A DNA stretch of 58,666 nucleotides from DATEEG01 sp035525055 (GTDB taxonomy: Bacteria > Actinomycetota > Acidimicrobiia > Spongiisociales > ZC4RG35): assembly GCA_035525055.1 (NCBI GenBank), contig DATLEZ010000162.1:1-58666 (forward strand), given 5' to 3'. A program made the translations under genes and the position numbers. Positions 16,289 through 24,917 of the stretch are shown piece by piece. The notes below the pieces were generated by a model, which saw only the letters and a list, made by a program, of their open reading frames with translations, did no database searches and was not told where the DNA came from. Within the stretch, counting starts at the first letter, position 1. Each line of letters opens with the position of its first letter.

Positions 16289-17422
16289 TCAGGCGCAAAC
16301 CGCCACGCTGCCCGCCGCGACGCCCTGGCAGAGCGCTTCGACGGTGATCCACTCGGCCTCGACCACGATGTTGAGGTTGTCCTGGGTGATCGGAATTGGA
16401 GCTAGAAGGATCGAGGTCATGGTGTTGCCACCAGGCGACTCGAATTCGACTACACCCGCAACGCCGGCCAGAGCAGTGCCCTGGGCCAGCGCCACAGCTG
16501 CTTCACCGGCCGCCCGACCCAGTTCACGAGCGTCTTTCCAGACCGAGACGGACTGGGTACCCAGCGCAACCCGGTTCAGGGCGGCGGCATCACCGTCCTG
16601 TCCCGAAACCGGCACGATCCCGGCTAGTCCCTGGGCCTCAAGCGCCGCAACAACACCGCCAGCCATGCCGTCGTTGGATGCGACGACTGCGTCGACTTCG
16701 TTGTTGTTCTGGGTGAGGAACTGCTCCATGTTGGTCTGGGCCAGTGCCGGATCCCAGTTGTCGGTGTACGACTCCCCGACGTTGACGATGTCACCGGCAT
16801 CGATGGCCGCCTGGAGGATTTCCTGCTGGCCGCCACGGAGGAAGTCGGCGTTGGCGTCAGCCTGATTGCCCTTGATGAATACGTAGTTGCCGGACGGCAC
16901 CAGCTCGAAGATGACCCGCGCCTGCATCCGCCCCACCTCGACGTTGTCAAAGGTGATGTAGAGGGCGCCTGGATCTTCGATAAGCCGGTCGTAGGCGATG
17001 ACAGGAACGCCCTGGTCGAGGGCACTCTGTACCGCCGGCAGGATCGCCGTTCCATCCTGGGCCAGGATGATCAGAACATCGGCACCCTGGGAAATCAGGT
17101 TCTCCACGTCGTCCAACTGCTTCTCTGCCGAAGACCCTGCGTCCGACGAGATATAGGTCGCGCCGGCCGCGTCGAGCGCAGCCTGGATAGCCGGCTCGTC
17201 GGACTTGGCCCAACGCTCTTCGTTGTAGTTGTTCCAGGAGACTCCGACGATGAGCTCATCGTCCATCGGTTCGGTCGTCTCGGTAGGTGCCTCGGTAGTC
17301 GTTGCGGCGGTGGTTTCGGTGGCTCCGGTGGTGGCGGTTGTCGTGTCCGCTCCGTCGCCTCCACAAGCAGCGATCATCATCGCGATCACTGCCAGTAGCG
17401 CCAGATTTCGGCGTTTGAACAT
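16289..17422 (-). CDS. Xylose-type sugar-binding lipoprotein (XylF-like)
   Basis: 377 residues. A lipoprotein signal peptide ends with the lipobox MIAACGGD (lipidated Cys), followed by a long Thr/Glu/Ala linker. The periplasmic-binding-protein type 1 domain begins at ELIVGVSWNNYNEERWAKSDEPAIQAALDAAGATYIS and contains LISQGADVLIILAQDG, VPVIAYDRLI, DAVVASNDGMAGGVVAALEAQG and VPVSGQDGDAAALNRV, matching XylF. The ATG at 17422 has GGAAGGAAC upstream. It captures extracellular sugar for the permease and ATPase downstream. Confidence 0.92.
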   Translation of the reverse strand: MFKRRNLALLAVIAMMIAACGGDGADTTTATTGATETTAATTTEAPTETTEPMDDELIVGVSWNNYNEERWAKSDEPAIQAALDAAGATYISSDAGSSAEKQLDDVENLISQGADVLIILAQDGTAILPAVQSALDQGVPVIAYDRLIEDPGALYITFDNVEVGRMQARVIFELVPSGNYVFIKGNQADANADFLRGGQQEILQAAIDAGDIVNVGESYTDNWDPALAQTNMEQFLTQNNNEVDAVVASNDGMAGGVVAALEAQGLAGIVPVSGQDGDAAALNRVALGTQSVSVWKDARELGRAAGEAAVALAQGTALAGVAGVVEFESPGGNTMTSILLAPIPITQDNLNIVVEAEWITVEALCQGVAAGSVAVCA

Positions 17423-17757
17423 GTTTATGTTCCTTCCTTGCACTATTTCATTTGTCTCAAAACGAGACCCGCGAACTGTAGCCAATCCCCGCCTGACGAG
17501 ACCGGTTGCCCCGTCATCGCAGGACCTTCGCATGCAACATCGGTCCCAGATGGTGCGCGTTGATACGAAGGATGAGTGGCCTGTCGACCGAGAATAACCG
17601 ACATATGTTTGGTGCCGCAACAAATCCGTCAGGTAACTTTTCGGCATACGAAAGAAATTCGAGATCGCTGTGTCTGCCTCGGCCTTGGCCGCCGGACCGG
17701 AGAGCCCGCGAACCGACCTATATAGTGGGCTCTCCAACAAAAGACCTCGTGGCCGCC
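17423..17757. promoter_or_regulatory. Divergent control region between binding protein and ROK regulator
   Basis: This 335-bp gap has no gene. It contains two inverted repeats, GTCTC-N5-GAGAC (17454-17468) close to the binding-protein start and TTTCG-N6-CGAAA (17638-17653), plus a -10-like TATAGT at 17721-17726 for the regulator. The repeats are candidate ROK operators. They differ from each other in sequence, so at most one class is likely to be the real site. Confidence 0.4.
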
Positions 17758-19035
17758 ATGGATCCCACCGAAATCGCCGTCAGCCGGGACTCGCTTAACA
17801 GGAGCCTCGGGCTGGCAACCGAAGAGCTCCGTCGTCACAACCTCGGTGTTGTGCTGGAACGACTCCACCTGTTCGGAGCCGTTTCTCGCTCCGAGTTGAC
17901 CGCCGCCACCGGACTCAACCGCTCCACCATCGCCGGATTGATCGGTCAGTTGACGAGCCTGGGCCTGGTCGACGAGGGGCCCGGACTGATCAACGCCGGA
18001 CCCGGTCGACCCTCCCCCATGGTCACGACCAGGCCCCAGGGTGCAGTGGTTCTCGCAATTGACCTGGCAGTCGACTCTGTGGCCGTTGCGACCATCGGAC
18101 TGGGGGGCCACATCTACAACAGGATCAGAGTTGCCCGACCACGTGGCCGCTTTTCTCCTCAGGAGACTGTCAAGGACGTAGCCAAACTGGCCGGACCCCT
18201 GCTCGATTCCCTGCCTGCCAAACATGTGCTGGTGGGGGTGGGGGCCGCGATCGTCGGCGTTGCTCGGAGATCGGACGGCTTCGTTCACATCGCCCCGAAC
18301 CTCGGATGGCGCAACGTCCCTCTCGGCGCCATGCTCGCCACTGAGCTCGATCTGGCGGGTCATGTTCAGGTCGCCAACGACGCCGATCTCGGCGCCCTGG
18401 CCGAGCAGCGCCGCGGGGTGGGATTCGGGGTGAGGCACTTGATCTACATCCACGGCGAGGTCGGAATCGGGACCGGTGTCATCCTCGATGGTGAGCCTCT
18501 TCTCGGCGCCGCCGGATATGCGGGTGAGGCCGGGCACATGTTGATCAACCCTGACGGAGGCAAGTGCCGCTGCGGAGCCAGCGGCTGTTGGGAAACCGAG
18601 GCCGGGGAGGCCGCCCTGGCCAGGCTCGCCCGGCTGCCTGCCAACGTCACCGGACTCGCGGTCCTTGACACCGTCGTCGCCCGGGCGGCCGAGGGCGACA
18701 AGCCCACGATCGCTGCCATCGTTGAAATCGGCAGGTGGCTCGGACTCGGCATCGGCAACCTCGTCAACATTTTCAACCCCCAGCTCGTAGTCCTGGGTGG
18801 CTTTTATCAACGCCTCTTTCCACATCTGCAGGCGGCGGTCGTCAAGAACGCCAGCCTTCGGGCGCTCGAAGCTCCCGGTCAGATGGCGAGCATCATCGCC
18901 AGCAGCCTCGGCTTCGACGCTCCGCTGATCGGGGCGGCCGAACTGGCTCTGGCGGGCGTAATGGCCGACCCGGCCGGAGTCGGCGGCCTGGCGATGAAGG
19001 GGCAAGAGTCGGCCGGGTCGCCGGCTCGAGCCTGA
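17758..19035 (+). CDS. ROK-family transcriptional regulator (XylR-like)
   Basis: About 425 residues. The N-terminal winged helix is LERLHLFGAVSRSELTAATGLNRSTIAGLIGQLTSLGLVDEG. The ROK sugar-kinase-like domain follows with the Zn-binding motif CRCGASGCWETEAG and GHMLINPDGGKC. DLAVDSVAVATIGLGG stands where kinases have the phosphate loop, so it is a sensor rather than an enzyme. A GTG three codons earlier (17749) is an alternative start. It is divergent from the xylose transporter and probably represses it, and perhaps xylAB, in the absence of sugar. Confidence 0.9.
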   Translation: MDPTEIAVSRDSLNRSLGLATEELRRHNLGVVLERLHLFGAVSRSELTAATGLNRSTIAGLIGQLTSLGLVDEGPGLINAGPGRPSPMVTTRPQGAVVLAIDLAVDSVAVATIGLGGHIYNRIRVARPRGRFSPQETVKDVAKLAGPLLDSLPAKHVLVGVGAAIVGVARRSDGFVHIAPNLGWRNVPLGAMLATELDLAGHVQVANDADLGALAEQRRGVGFGVRHLIYIHGEVGIGTGVILDGEPLLGAAGYAGEAGHMLINPDGGKCRCGASGCWETEAGEAALARLARLPANVTGLAVLDTVVARAAEGDKPTIAAIVEIGRWLGLGIGNLVNIFNPQLVVLGGFYQRLFPHLQAAVVKNASLRALEAPGQMASIIASSLGFDAPLIGAAELALAGVMADPAGVGGLAMKGQESAGSPARA

Positions 19036-19071
19036 CCGCCACCCCCAGAACCCGTTTTGGCCCGAGAACCC

Positions 19072-19121
19072 GTTTTGGCGCGGAGGATCGACGCTCTGGT
19101 GTCGATCCTCCGCGCCAGAAC
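19072..19121. repeat. Palindromic intergenic repeat, copy R1
   Basis: A 50-nt element with arms GTTTTGGCGCGGAGGATCGA and its near-perfect complement (one wobble pair), giving a 22-bp hairpin with the flanking bases. It sits between convergent genes, where it would serve as a bidirectional terminator. Just upstream lies a tandem partial arm, GAACCCGTTTTGGC, repeated at a 19-nt offset (19048-19084). It belongs to a family with copies at 20159, 27868 and 46247. Confidence 0.75.
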
Positions 19122-19133
19122 GGTGGCAAGCCC

Positions 19134-20138
19134 CTAGACGCCGGCGTCGGCGACTATCCGCTCGATCACCTCGAGGTTGGCGACGGCGTCCCGGGGCTCG
19201 GTCGGCACCGGGCTGCCGTCGCGTATGGACTGAGAGAAGGCGTCGGCCTGAATGCCATATTGGTCGCCGGCCTCGACCTCGTGAACCTCGACTCCCGGGG
19301 CCACCGGCGGGTCCCCACCCGCGAAGAGGAGGATCCTGGTGCGAAGGCCGGGCGGAATGTTGAAAGGAATCTCGACCAGCATTCTCCCCGCCGTCCCCAC
19401 CAGATGAACTCTCTGATCATCCTCGAGCTGGGTCGAGCACGTGAACGTTGCGTGCCTGCCACCGAAGTCGAGAATGGCCGAGGTGATTACATCGGTGCCA
19501 AACGAATCATCTCGTCGAATCGAGGCCTTGACCTCGATCGGCTCGGCATCGAACAACATGCGGGCGACGTTCACGGGGTAGCAGCCGATGTCCATGAGCG
19601 CCCCGCCTGAAAATGCGGCAATGTTGCGTATGTCGTTGGGATCAACGTTTCGATAGGAAAAGAAAGACTGAATAGCAAGGAGCTCTCCAATCGAGCCCGC
19701 CTCAACCATGCGCCGGACCTCTCTCCACAAAGGGTGGAGCCGGTACATGAATGCCTCCATTAGCTTCACCCCGGCCTGTTCGCAGGCGTCGATCATCCGG
19801 CGAGCGTCGGCGCTGCTCGGCGCCATCGGCTTTTCGCACAAGATGTGTTTGCCGGCGGCGGCGGCCGCCATCGTCCACTCAGCGTGAAGGTGATTGGGAA
19901 GTGGTATGTAGACCGCCTCGACGTCGGGATCGGCCAGCAGGTCCTCGTAGGACCCGTAGGACTTGGGAATTCCGAGACTCTTCGCCGCGGCGGCAGCCTT
20001 CTCGGCGGATCGGGAAGCTATGGCGTCAACCCGGCTCAGGGCCGAGCCCTGCATGCCGGGGATGACCTTGCGAATGGCGATGTCGGCGCAACCGATCACG
20101 CCCCAACGAACCGGAGAAGCAATCATCGGCGGCATCAT
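19134..20138 (-). CDS. Gfo/Idh/MocA family oxidoreductase
   Basis: 334 residues. The N-terminal Rossmann strand RWGVIGCADIAIRKVIPGM, YGSYEDLLADPDVEAVYIPLPNHLHAEWTMAAAAAGKHILCEKP (the conserved EKP motif) and the C-terminal substrate domain are typical of NAD(P)-dependent sugar dehydrogenases of this family. GGALMDIGCYPVNVARMLF carries the usual catalytic Asp/Tyr region. The substrate is unknown; xylose or a related aldose is plausible given its position beside the xylose locus. Start chosen at the first ATG of MMPPMIASP. Confidence 0.9.
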   Translation of the reverse strand: MMPPMIASPVRWGVIGCADIAIRKVIPGMQGSALSRVDAIASRSAEKAAAAAKSLGIPKSYGSYEDLLADPDVEAVYIPLPNHLHAEWTMAAAAAGKHILCEKPMAPSSADARRMIDACEQAGVKLMEAFMYRLHPLWREVRRMVEAGSIGELLAIQSFFSYRNVDPNDIRNIAAFSGGALMDIGCYPVNVARMLFDAEPIEVKASIRRDDSFGTDVITSAILDFGGRHATFTCSTQLEDDQRVHLVGTAGRMLVEIPFNIPPGLRTRILLFAGGDPPVAPGVEVHEVEAGDQYGIQADAFSQSIRDGSPVPTEPRDAVANLEVIERIVADAGV

Positions 20139-20158
20139 ATGATCCCGGATGATTCCCC

Positions 20159-20204
20159 GTTTTGGCGCGGACGATCGACACCAGGAGGTCGTTCCGCGCG
20201 CCAG
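20159..20204. repeat. Palindromic intergenic repeat, copy R2 (diverged)
   Basis: The left arm GTTTTGGCGCGGA and the centre ATCGACACCAGGAG are identical to other copies. The right arm is degenerate (CCGCGCGCCAG), and a stray GGCCAAAAC follows at 20216. It lies between divergent genes, so it cannot be a simple terminator for either. Confidence 0.65.
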
Positions 20205-20247
20205 CTGAGATGAGGGGCCAAAACCTTTAGATGAAAGCGAGACCACG

Positions 20248-21933
20248 TTGACCCGGACTGAGCGCGGCGCCGCCGGTGCGGGCTGGCTCGTGGCGGGCCT
20301 GGTGGCCGGATCGTTGGTGACGGCCGCGCTGGTGCTGGGCGGTGTGAGCTTCGCCCGCCAAGGAATACCGACCGCTGCGGCGAGTCCGCCCCGCTTCGTG
20401 GAAGAGACGACAGCTACCGGTATCGAGCATGTATACGACGGTGAGTTCACCTTTTTCGTCGGCGGGGGCGTGGCTGTCTTCGACTGCAACGACGACGAGC
20501 GGCCCGACCTCTACTTCGCCGGCGGTGTCAATCCGGCGGCGCTCTACGGCAACGAGAGCCCGATTGGAGGAGAACTGCGGTTCGTCCACATTGCGAGCGC
20601 CACCACCGACCTCGACCTGGTGACGGGGGCTTACCCGGTGGATATCGACGGCGACGGAAATGTTGATCTGGCGGTTCTCCGCCTGGGCGAGAACGTGATG
20701 CTGCGAGGCCTGGGCGGGTGTCGATTCGAGCGGGCCAACGAAGATTGGGAAATCGACGGCGGAGATGACTGGACGACGGCTTTCAGCGCCAAGTGGGAGG
20801 GCCCGGCGGCATTGCCGACGCTGGCCTTCGGCAACTATCTCGCGCTTACCGAGACGGACCAGCGGACCGAATGCTCGGACAACGTTCTATTCAGGCCACA
20901 CGACAATTCGGGCTACGGCGACCCGATCGCACTCACACCAGGCTGGTGCACTCTCTCCATTCTCTTCAGCGATTGGGACCGGGCCGGGCGCAGCGATTTG
21001 AGGCTGACCAACGACCGCCACTACTACCGAGACGGTGAGGAACAGCTCTGGCGGGTCGCCATGGACGAGCCGCCCCGTCTCTACACCCAGGAGGAGGGTT
21101 GGCAGAGCATGCAGATCTGGGGCATGGGCATCGCCTCTTATGACCTGACCGGCGACGGCCGCCCCGAGGTGTACCTGACCAGCCAGGGCGACAACAAGCT
21201 CCAGACCCTGGCCGACGGTGCCGCCCAACCGAACTACAGCGATATCGCATTCGAACGCGGGGTCACCGCCCATCGTCCGTTTGCCGGCGACGTGGTTCTT
21301 CCGTCGACGGCCTGGCACCCCGAGTTTCAGGACGTGAACAACGACGGTTTGATCGACCTCTTTGTAAGCAAGGGCAACGTCGAGGCAATGACCGAATACG
21401 CGGCAGAAGACCCGAGCAACCTCCTCCTTGGCCAGGCCGACGGCACCTTTGTCGAGAGTGCTGAGAACGCCGGTATCTTGAGCTTTGCCCGCGCCCGGGG
21501 CGCTGCCCTGACCGACCTCAATCTCGACGGCATGCTGGATCTGGTTGTGGTCAACAGGCGGGAGAACGTCAAGATTTGGAGGAATGTCGGATCCGGCGAC
21601 CCCAGCCAACCTGAACCCATGGGCAGCTGGATTGGCGTGCAGCTGGGCCAACGTGGGCCTAACCCCGACGGGATCGGATCCTGGGTCGAGGTCAAGATCG
21701 GTCGCTACACGATTCAGCGAGAGGTGACTGTCGGTGGCGGCCACGCCGGGGGCCAGAATGGATGGATCCACTTCGGTCTAGGCGCTGCCGACAACATAGA
21801 GGTGAGAGTGCAATGGCCGGATGGAGAGATCGGACCATGGATCACGGTCAACTCCAACCAGTTCGTGACCATCGACCGCGGATCGTCCGAGGCTCGGCCC
21901 CATATCCTTGATGAGTGGTCTCCACAGAATTGA
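20248..21933 (+). CDS. CRTAC1/UnbV-like FG-GAP repeat protein
   Basis: 561 residues from a TTG. An N-terminal signal-anchor segment (residues 10-36) precedes repeated calcium-binding FG-GAP/VCBS loops (DCNDDERPDLYFAG, DIDGDGNVDLAVLR, DLTGDGRPEVYLTS, DVNNDGLIDLFVSK, DLNLDGMLDLVVVN). A C-terminal ASPIC/UnbV domain follows (GSWIGVQLGQRGPNPDGIGSWVEVKIG, then VTVGGGHAGGQNGWIHFGLG). It is probably an extracellular beta-propeller. It is followed by an M24-fold gene, with a UnbU-like membrane gene 3 kb away on the other strand. Confidence 0.88.
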   Translation: MTRTERGAAGAGWLVAGLVAGSLVTAALVLGGVSFARQGIPTAAASPPRFVEETTATGIEHVYDGEFTFFVGGGVAVFDCNDDERPDLYFAGGVNPAALYGNESPIGGELRFVHIASATTDLDLVTGAYPVDIDGDGNVDLAVLRLGENVMLRGLGGCRFERANEDWEIDGGDDWTTAFSAKWEGPAALPTLAFGNYLALTETDQRTECSDNVLFRPHDNSGYGDPIALTPGWCTLSILFSDWDRAGRSDLRLTNDRHYYRDGEEQLWRVAMDEPPRLYTQEEGWQSMQIWGMGIASYDLTGDGRPEVYLTSQGDNKLQTLADGAAQPNYSDIAFERGVTAHRPFAGDVVLPSTAWHPEFQDVNNDGLIDLFVSKGNVEAMTEYAAEDPSNLLLGQADGTFVESAENAGILSFARARGAALTDLNLDGMLDLVVVNRRENVKIWRNVGSGDPSQPEPMGSWIGVQLGQRGPNPDGIGSWVEVKIGRYTIQREVTVGGGHAGGQNGWIHFGLGAADNIEVRVQWPDGEIGPWITVNSNQFVTIDRGSSEARPHILDEWSPQN

Positions 21934-21940
21934 GCAGTCG

Positions 21941-23320
21941 ATGAGCAAAGCAAGATTGGCCAAGATCTCACTACCCGACTTCGGCATGCCCGAGGCGATG
22001 CCCGAGATCCCCGCCTCGGTCTACCGGGCCCGGATGGAACGATTGCGGGCCAGGGCCACGAATCGCTACTACGACCGGCTGATTGTGTACGCCGACCGGG
22101 AGCACAGTGCCAATCTCTCCTACCTCACCGGTTTCGACCCGCGCTTCGAAGAGGCCATCCTCATCGTCGGGCCCGCCGACGAGCCCGCCATCCTGGTTGG
22201 GAACGAGTGTTATGCCATGGCCGGGGCGGCGCCCCTGCCTATGAGGCGGCACCTGTTTCAGGATTTCAGCCTCCCGAGCCAGCCGCGCGATGGTTCCCAA
22301 CCACTGGCAGACATTCTCGCCGAAGAGGGCGTTCGCAAGGGCCGACGGGTGGGCGTGGTCGGATGGAAGGAGTACGCCAATCCCCAGACGATCGAAGCGC
22401 CCGCTTTCATCGTCGACGAACTGCGTCGTATGACGGGCGAGACCGGGACCGTCGAAAACGCGTCGGTCTTCATGACCGGGGCCAAGGACGGCCTGCGGGT
22501 GATCAACGAAGTCGAGCAACTCGCTGCCTTCGAATACGCGGCGTGCCAGACATCGCACGGGATTAGGCAACTCCTCTTCGGGTTGAAGGAGGGCATGAGC
22601 GAACAGGAGGCCGTTCACCTTCTGGAATGGAGTGGTCAGCCACTGTCTTGCCACCTGATGTTGACGAGCGGGCCGCGAGCTTCCCTCGGGCTCCTGAGCC
22701 CCGGAGATCGCCGAATCGAGCGGGGCGATCAGTTCACTGTGGCGTTTGGCATCTGGGGCGGCTTGAACTGCCGGGCCGGATTCGTCGTCGAAGACGCAAC
22801 CGAGTTGCCGGTCGCAATAGGGGACTACATCGAGAAACTGGTGGCTCCTTACTTCGAGGCTGTAGCCGAGTGGTACGGCGCTCTCCGCATCGGACAGACC
22901 GGCGGGACGCTGCAAGCGATCATCGACCGTCACCTCGGCGACCCGTTCTTCGGCATATTCCTCAACCCGGGCCACCAGATCCATCTCGACGAGTGGGTCA
23001 ATTCGCCGATAGCTCCCGGTTCGAACATCGAGTTGCGATCGGGAATGGCCCTTCAGGTCGACATCATTCCGGCCACCGGGACCGAGTACTTCACCACCAA
23101 CATCGAGGACGGCATCGCCCTGGCCGATGCATCCCTTCGCAAGTCATTCGCCGCCCAGCATCCGGGTGCGTGGCATCGGATTCAGGAGCGGCGCCGCTTC
23201 ATGAGCGAAGAGCTGGGCATCGAACTCCATCCCGATGTGTTGCCGTTCTCCAATATTCCGGCCTACCTGCCGCCCTTCCTACTGCGACCCGACCAGGCGA
23301 TGACCATGATTGGCGCCTAG
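21941..23320 (+). CDS. M24 (aminopeptidase P/creatinase) fold protein, metal site degraded
   Basis: 459 residues with an N-terminal creatinase-like domain and a C-terminal pita-bread fold (NPGHQIHLDEWVN, LRSGMALQVDIIPATG, TNIEDGIALAD). Of the five M24 metal ligands, both Asp are missing (VAFGIWG where D-x-G is expected, and LNCRAGF where S-D-x-T/R is expected). The first Glu is Asp (VDIIP), while one His and the last Glu remain. It is unlikely to be a dinuclear metallopeptidase and may be a non-hydrolytic or creatinase-like member. It directly follows the CRTAC1 gene and overlaps or abuts it. Confidence 0.82.
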   Translation: MSKARLAKISLPDFGMPEAMPEIPASVYRARMERLRARATNRYYDRLIVYADREHSANLSYLTGFDPRFEEAILIVGPADEPAILVGNECYAMAGAAPLPMRRHLFQDFSLPSQPRDGSQPLADILAEEGVRKGRRVGVVGWKEYANPQTIEAPAFIVDELRRMTGETGTVENASVFMTGAKDGLRVINEVEQLAAFEYAACQTSHGIRQLLFGLKEGMSEQEAVHLLEWSGQPLSCHLMLTSGPRASLGLLSPGDRRIERGDQFTVAFGIWGGLNCRAGFVVEDATELPVAIGDYIEKLVAPYFEAVAEWYGALRIGQTGGTLQAIIDRHLGDPFFGIFLNPGHQIHLDEWVNSPIAPGSNIELRSGMALQVDIIPATGTEYFTTNIEDGIALADASLRKSFAAQHPGAWHRIQERRRFMSEELGIELHPDVLPFSNIPAYLPPFLLRPDQAMTMIGA

Positions 23321-23349
23321 CCCGTCGCCTGATTGCCCGTCGCCTGATT
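23320..23349. repeat. 15-bp tandem duplication at the M24 stop
   Basis: GCCCGTCGCCTGATT occurs twice in tandem (23320-23334, 23335-23349) and a third partial copy, GCCCG, follows. It begins at the last base of the TAG stop codon. It looks like a recent replication-slippage duplication in non-coding DNA. Confidence 0.8.
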
Positions 23350-23358
23350 GCCCGAGAC

Positions 23359-23475
23359 CTAGGCGGGTGCCGACGGCGAGGTGGTTGTGGTCGTCGTCGG
23401 GCTGACCGCCCGTTGGACGTAGTCATATCCGAAGACGACGGCAAGGATGATGACAATCACCACAATGAGTGTCAT
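23359..23475 (-). CDS. 38-residue membrane microprotein with Thr tail
   Basis: A short open frame, ATG at 23475 to TAG at 23359, reads one hydrophobic helix (residues 2-16, TLIVVIVIILAVVFG), a short YDYVQRAV stretch and then TTTTTTSPSAPA. The design matches the anchor plus Thr-rich tail of the protein at 419-655. No good ribosome-binding site precedes it, so expression is uncertain. Nothing further was seen between it and the next gene at 23698. Confidence 0.45.
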   Translation of the reverse strand: MTLIVVIVIILAVVFGYDYVQRAVSPTTTTTTSPSAPA

Positions 23476-23697
23476 CGGCAAGCAGTGGCCGGCTTCGGCA
23501 CGAGCTCGCTGATAACCAGGGTCGAGATGCACTTGTTCGCTCCTGAGGAGTTCTCACCTTATCGATTGCTTTGGGGGACTTCAGGGCCCGGCAGTTGGCG
23601 GGCATGCCCCCCGGGCACACTCTTCTTCGCTGAAAGGAATCCGTTGAGCTCCTACCTTCGATGCACTCTTGGCCGCGGCCAAGCGCCATGCCGACGC

Positions 23698-24894
23698 TCA
23701 CAACTCCAGCACGGCGCTGGTCCAGGCTCCCCCGGCTCCGCTCGACGCCATTGCCGATTCGACGAACTTCACGCCCAGCGCACCGTCTATCTCATTGGGA
23801 AAGTGCAGTGCCATCGGATCGGGCTGGTGGCCGCTGCGTCGGCCGGCGATCGCTTCGGCTGCGTCGGAGTAGATGTTGGCGAAAGCCTCGTGGAACCCCT
23901 CAGGGTGACCTTTGACGATTCGGGTCGCCCGGGCGGACAGTGGAAGAGTGCCGGGACCGTTGGGGGTCCGCACCTCGGCCGGCCCGGATATCGGACTGAA
24001 GCCAAGAACGGTCGAGTGCTCCTGATTCCACTCGAGGCTCGCCCGGCTCCCCGAGACCCGGATCCGCAGGCAGTTCTCGACCCCGGCTGCGGCCTGCGTC
24101 ACCCAGAAGCTGCCGCGGGCGCCGTTGTCAAAGCGCAGCATGGCGGCGGCGTAGTCATGAACAAGTCGATTGGGGACGATCGACCCGACTTCGGCCGCAA
24201 CTTCTGACACCTCTATCTGAGTGATGAACCGGACCAGGTTATGGGCGTGGGTACCAATGTCGCCCATCACCAGGGAGGGACCTCCCCGAACCGGGTCGTA
24301 GCGCCAGGGCAGCGGAGCATCCGAATCAGGGCCCCGTTCTGCTGCCTTTCCTCCCTGGACATACTCCACCTGCACCAGGCGGATGTCTCCCAATTGGCCG
24401 TCCTCAACCATCGCTCGCGCCTGACGGACCATGGGATAACCGGTGTAGTTGTGAGTGAGGCAGAAGACCAGGCCCGTCTTCCTGACCCGCTCCACCAGGT
24501 CCATTGCCTCGTCGAGGGTGTTGGTCATCGGCTTGTCGCTGATGACGTCGAAGCCACGATCGAGGGCGCCGGTCGAGTAGGCATGATGGGTGTCGTTGGG
24601 CGTCATGATCGCCACGACATCCGCTCCATCGTCGCGGGCGCCTTCATTTTCGAACAGCGTCCGGGCGTCGCCATAGGCTCGGTCCTCAGAAAGACCGATA
24701 GCAACGCCGGCAGCCCGGGAGCGGCCAGGATCGGAGGTCAGCGCCCCCGCCACGATCTCAAACCGGTCGTCGAGGCGTGCGGCGGTTCGGTGCATTGCCC
24801 CGATGAAGCTCCCCGGCCCTCCCCCGATAACAGCCAGCCGAAGACGCCGACCCAGCATCTCGACCACCGGATTACCCGCGTCTTTTCTACTCAT
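23698..24894 (-). CDS. Gfo/Idh/MocA family oxidoreductase
   Basis: 398 residues. LRLAVIGGGPGSFIGAMHRTAARLDDRFEIVAGALTSDPGRS is the NAD-binding start in the long form typical of inositol/hexose dehydrogenases. DVVAIMTPNDTHHAYSTGALDRGFDVISDKPMTN carries the DKP variant of the EKP catalytic motif. GGPSLVMGDIGTHAHNLVRFI carries the catalytic Asp/His pair. The substrate is not identifiable. It follows the UnbU-like gene on minus with a 23-nt gap, so the two are probably co-transcribed. Confidence 0.9.
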   Translation of the reverse strand: MSRKDAGNPVVEMLGRRLRLAVIGGGPGSFIGAMHRTAARLDDRFEIVAGALTSDPGRSRAAGVAIGLSEDRAYGDARTLFENEGARDDGADVVAIMTPNDTHHAYSTGALDRGFDVISDKPMTNTLDEAMDLVERVRKTGLVFCLTHNYTGYPMVRQARAMVEDGQLGDIRLVQVEYVQGGKAAERGPDSDAPLPWRYDPVRGGPSLVMGDIGTHAHNLVRFITQIEVSEVAAEVGSIVPNRLVHDYAAAMLRFDNGARGSFWVTQAAAGVENCLRIRVSGSRASLEWNQEHSTVLGFSPISGPAEVRTPNGPGTLPLSARATRIVKGHPEGFHEAFANIYSDAAEAIAGRRSGHQPDPMALHFPNEIDGALGVKFVESAMASSGAGGAWTSAVLEL

Positions 24895-24917
24895 TGGCGA
24901 TCATCCTCGTCTTCGTG

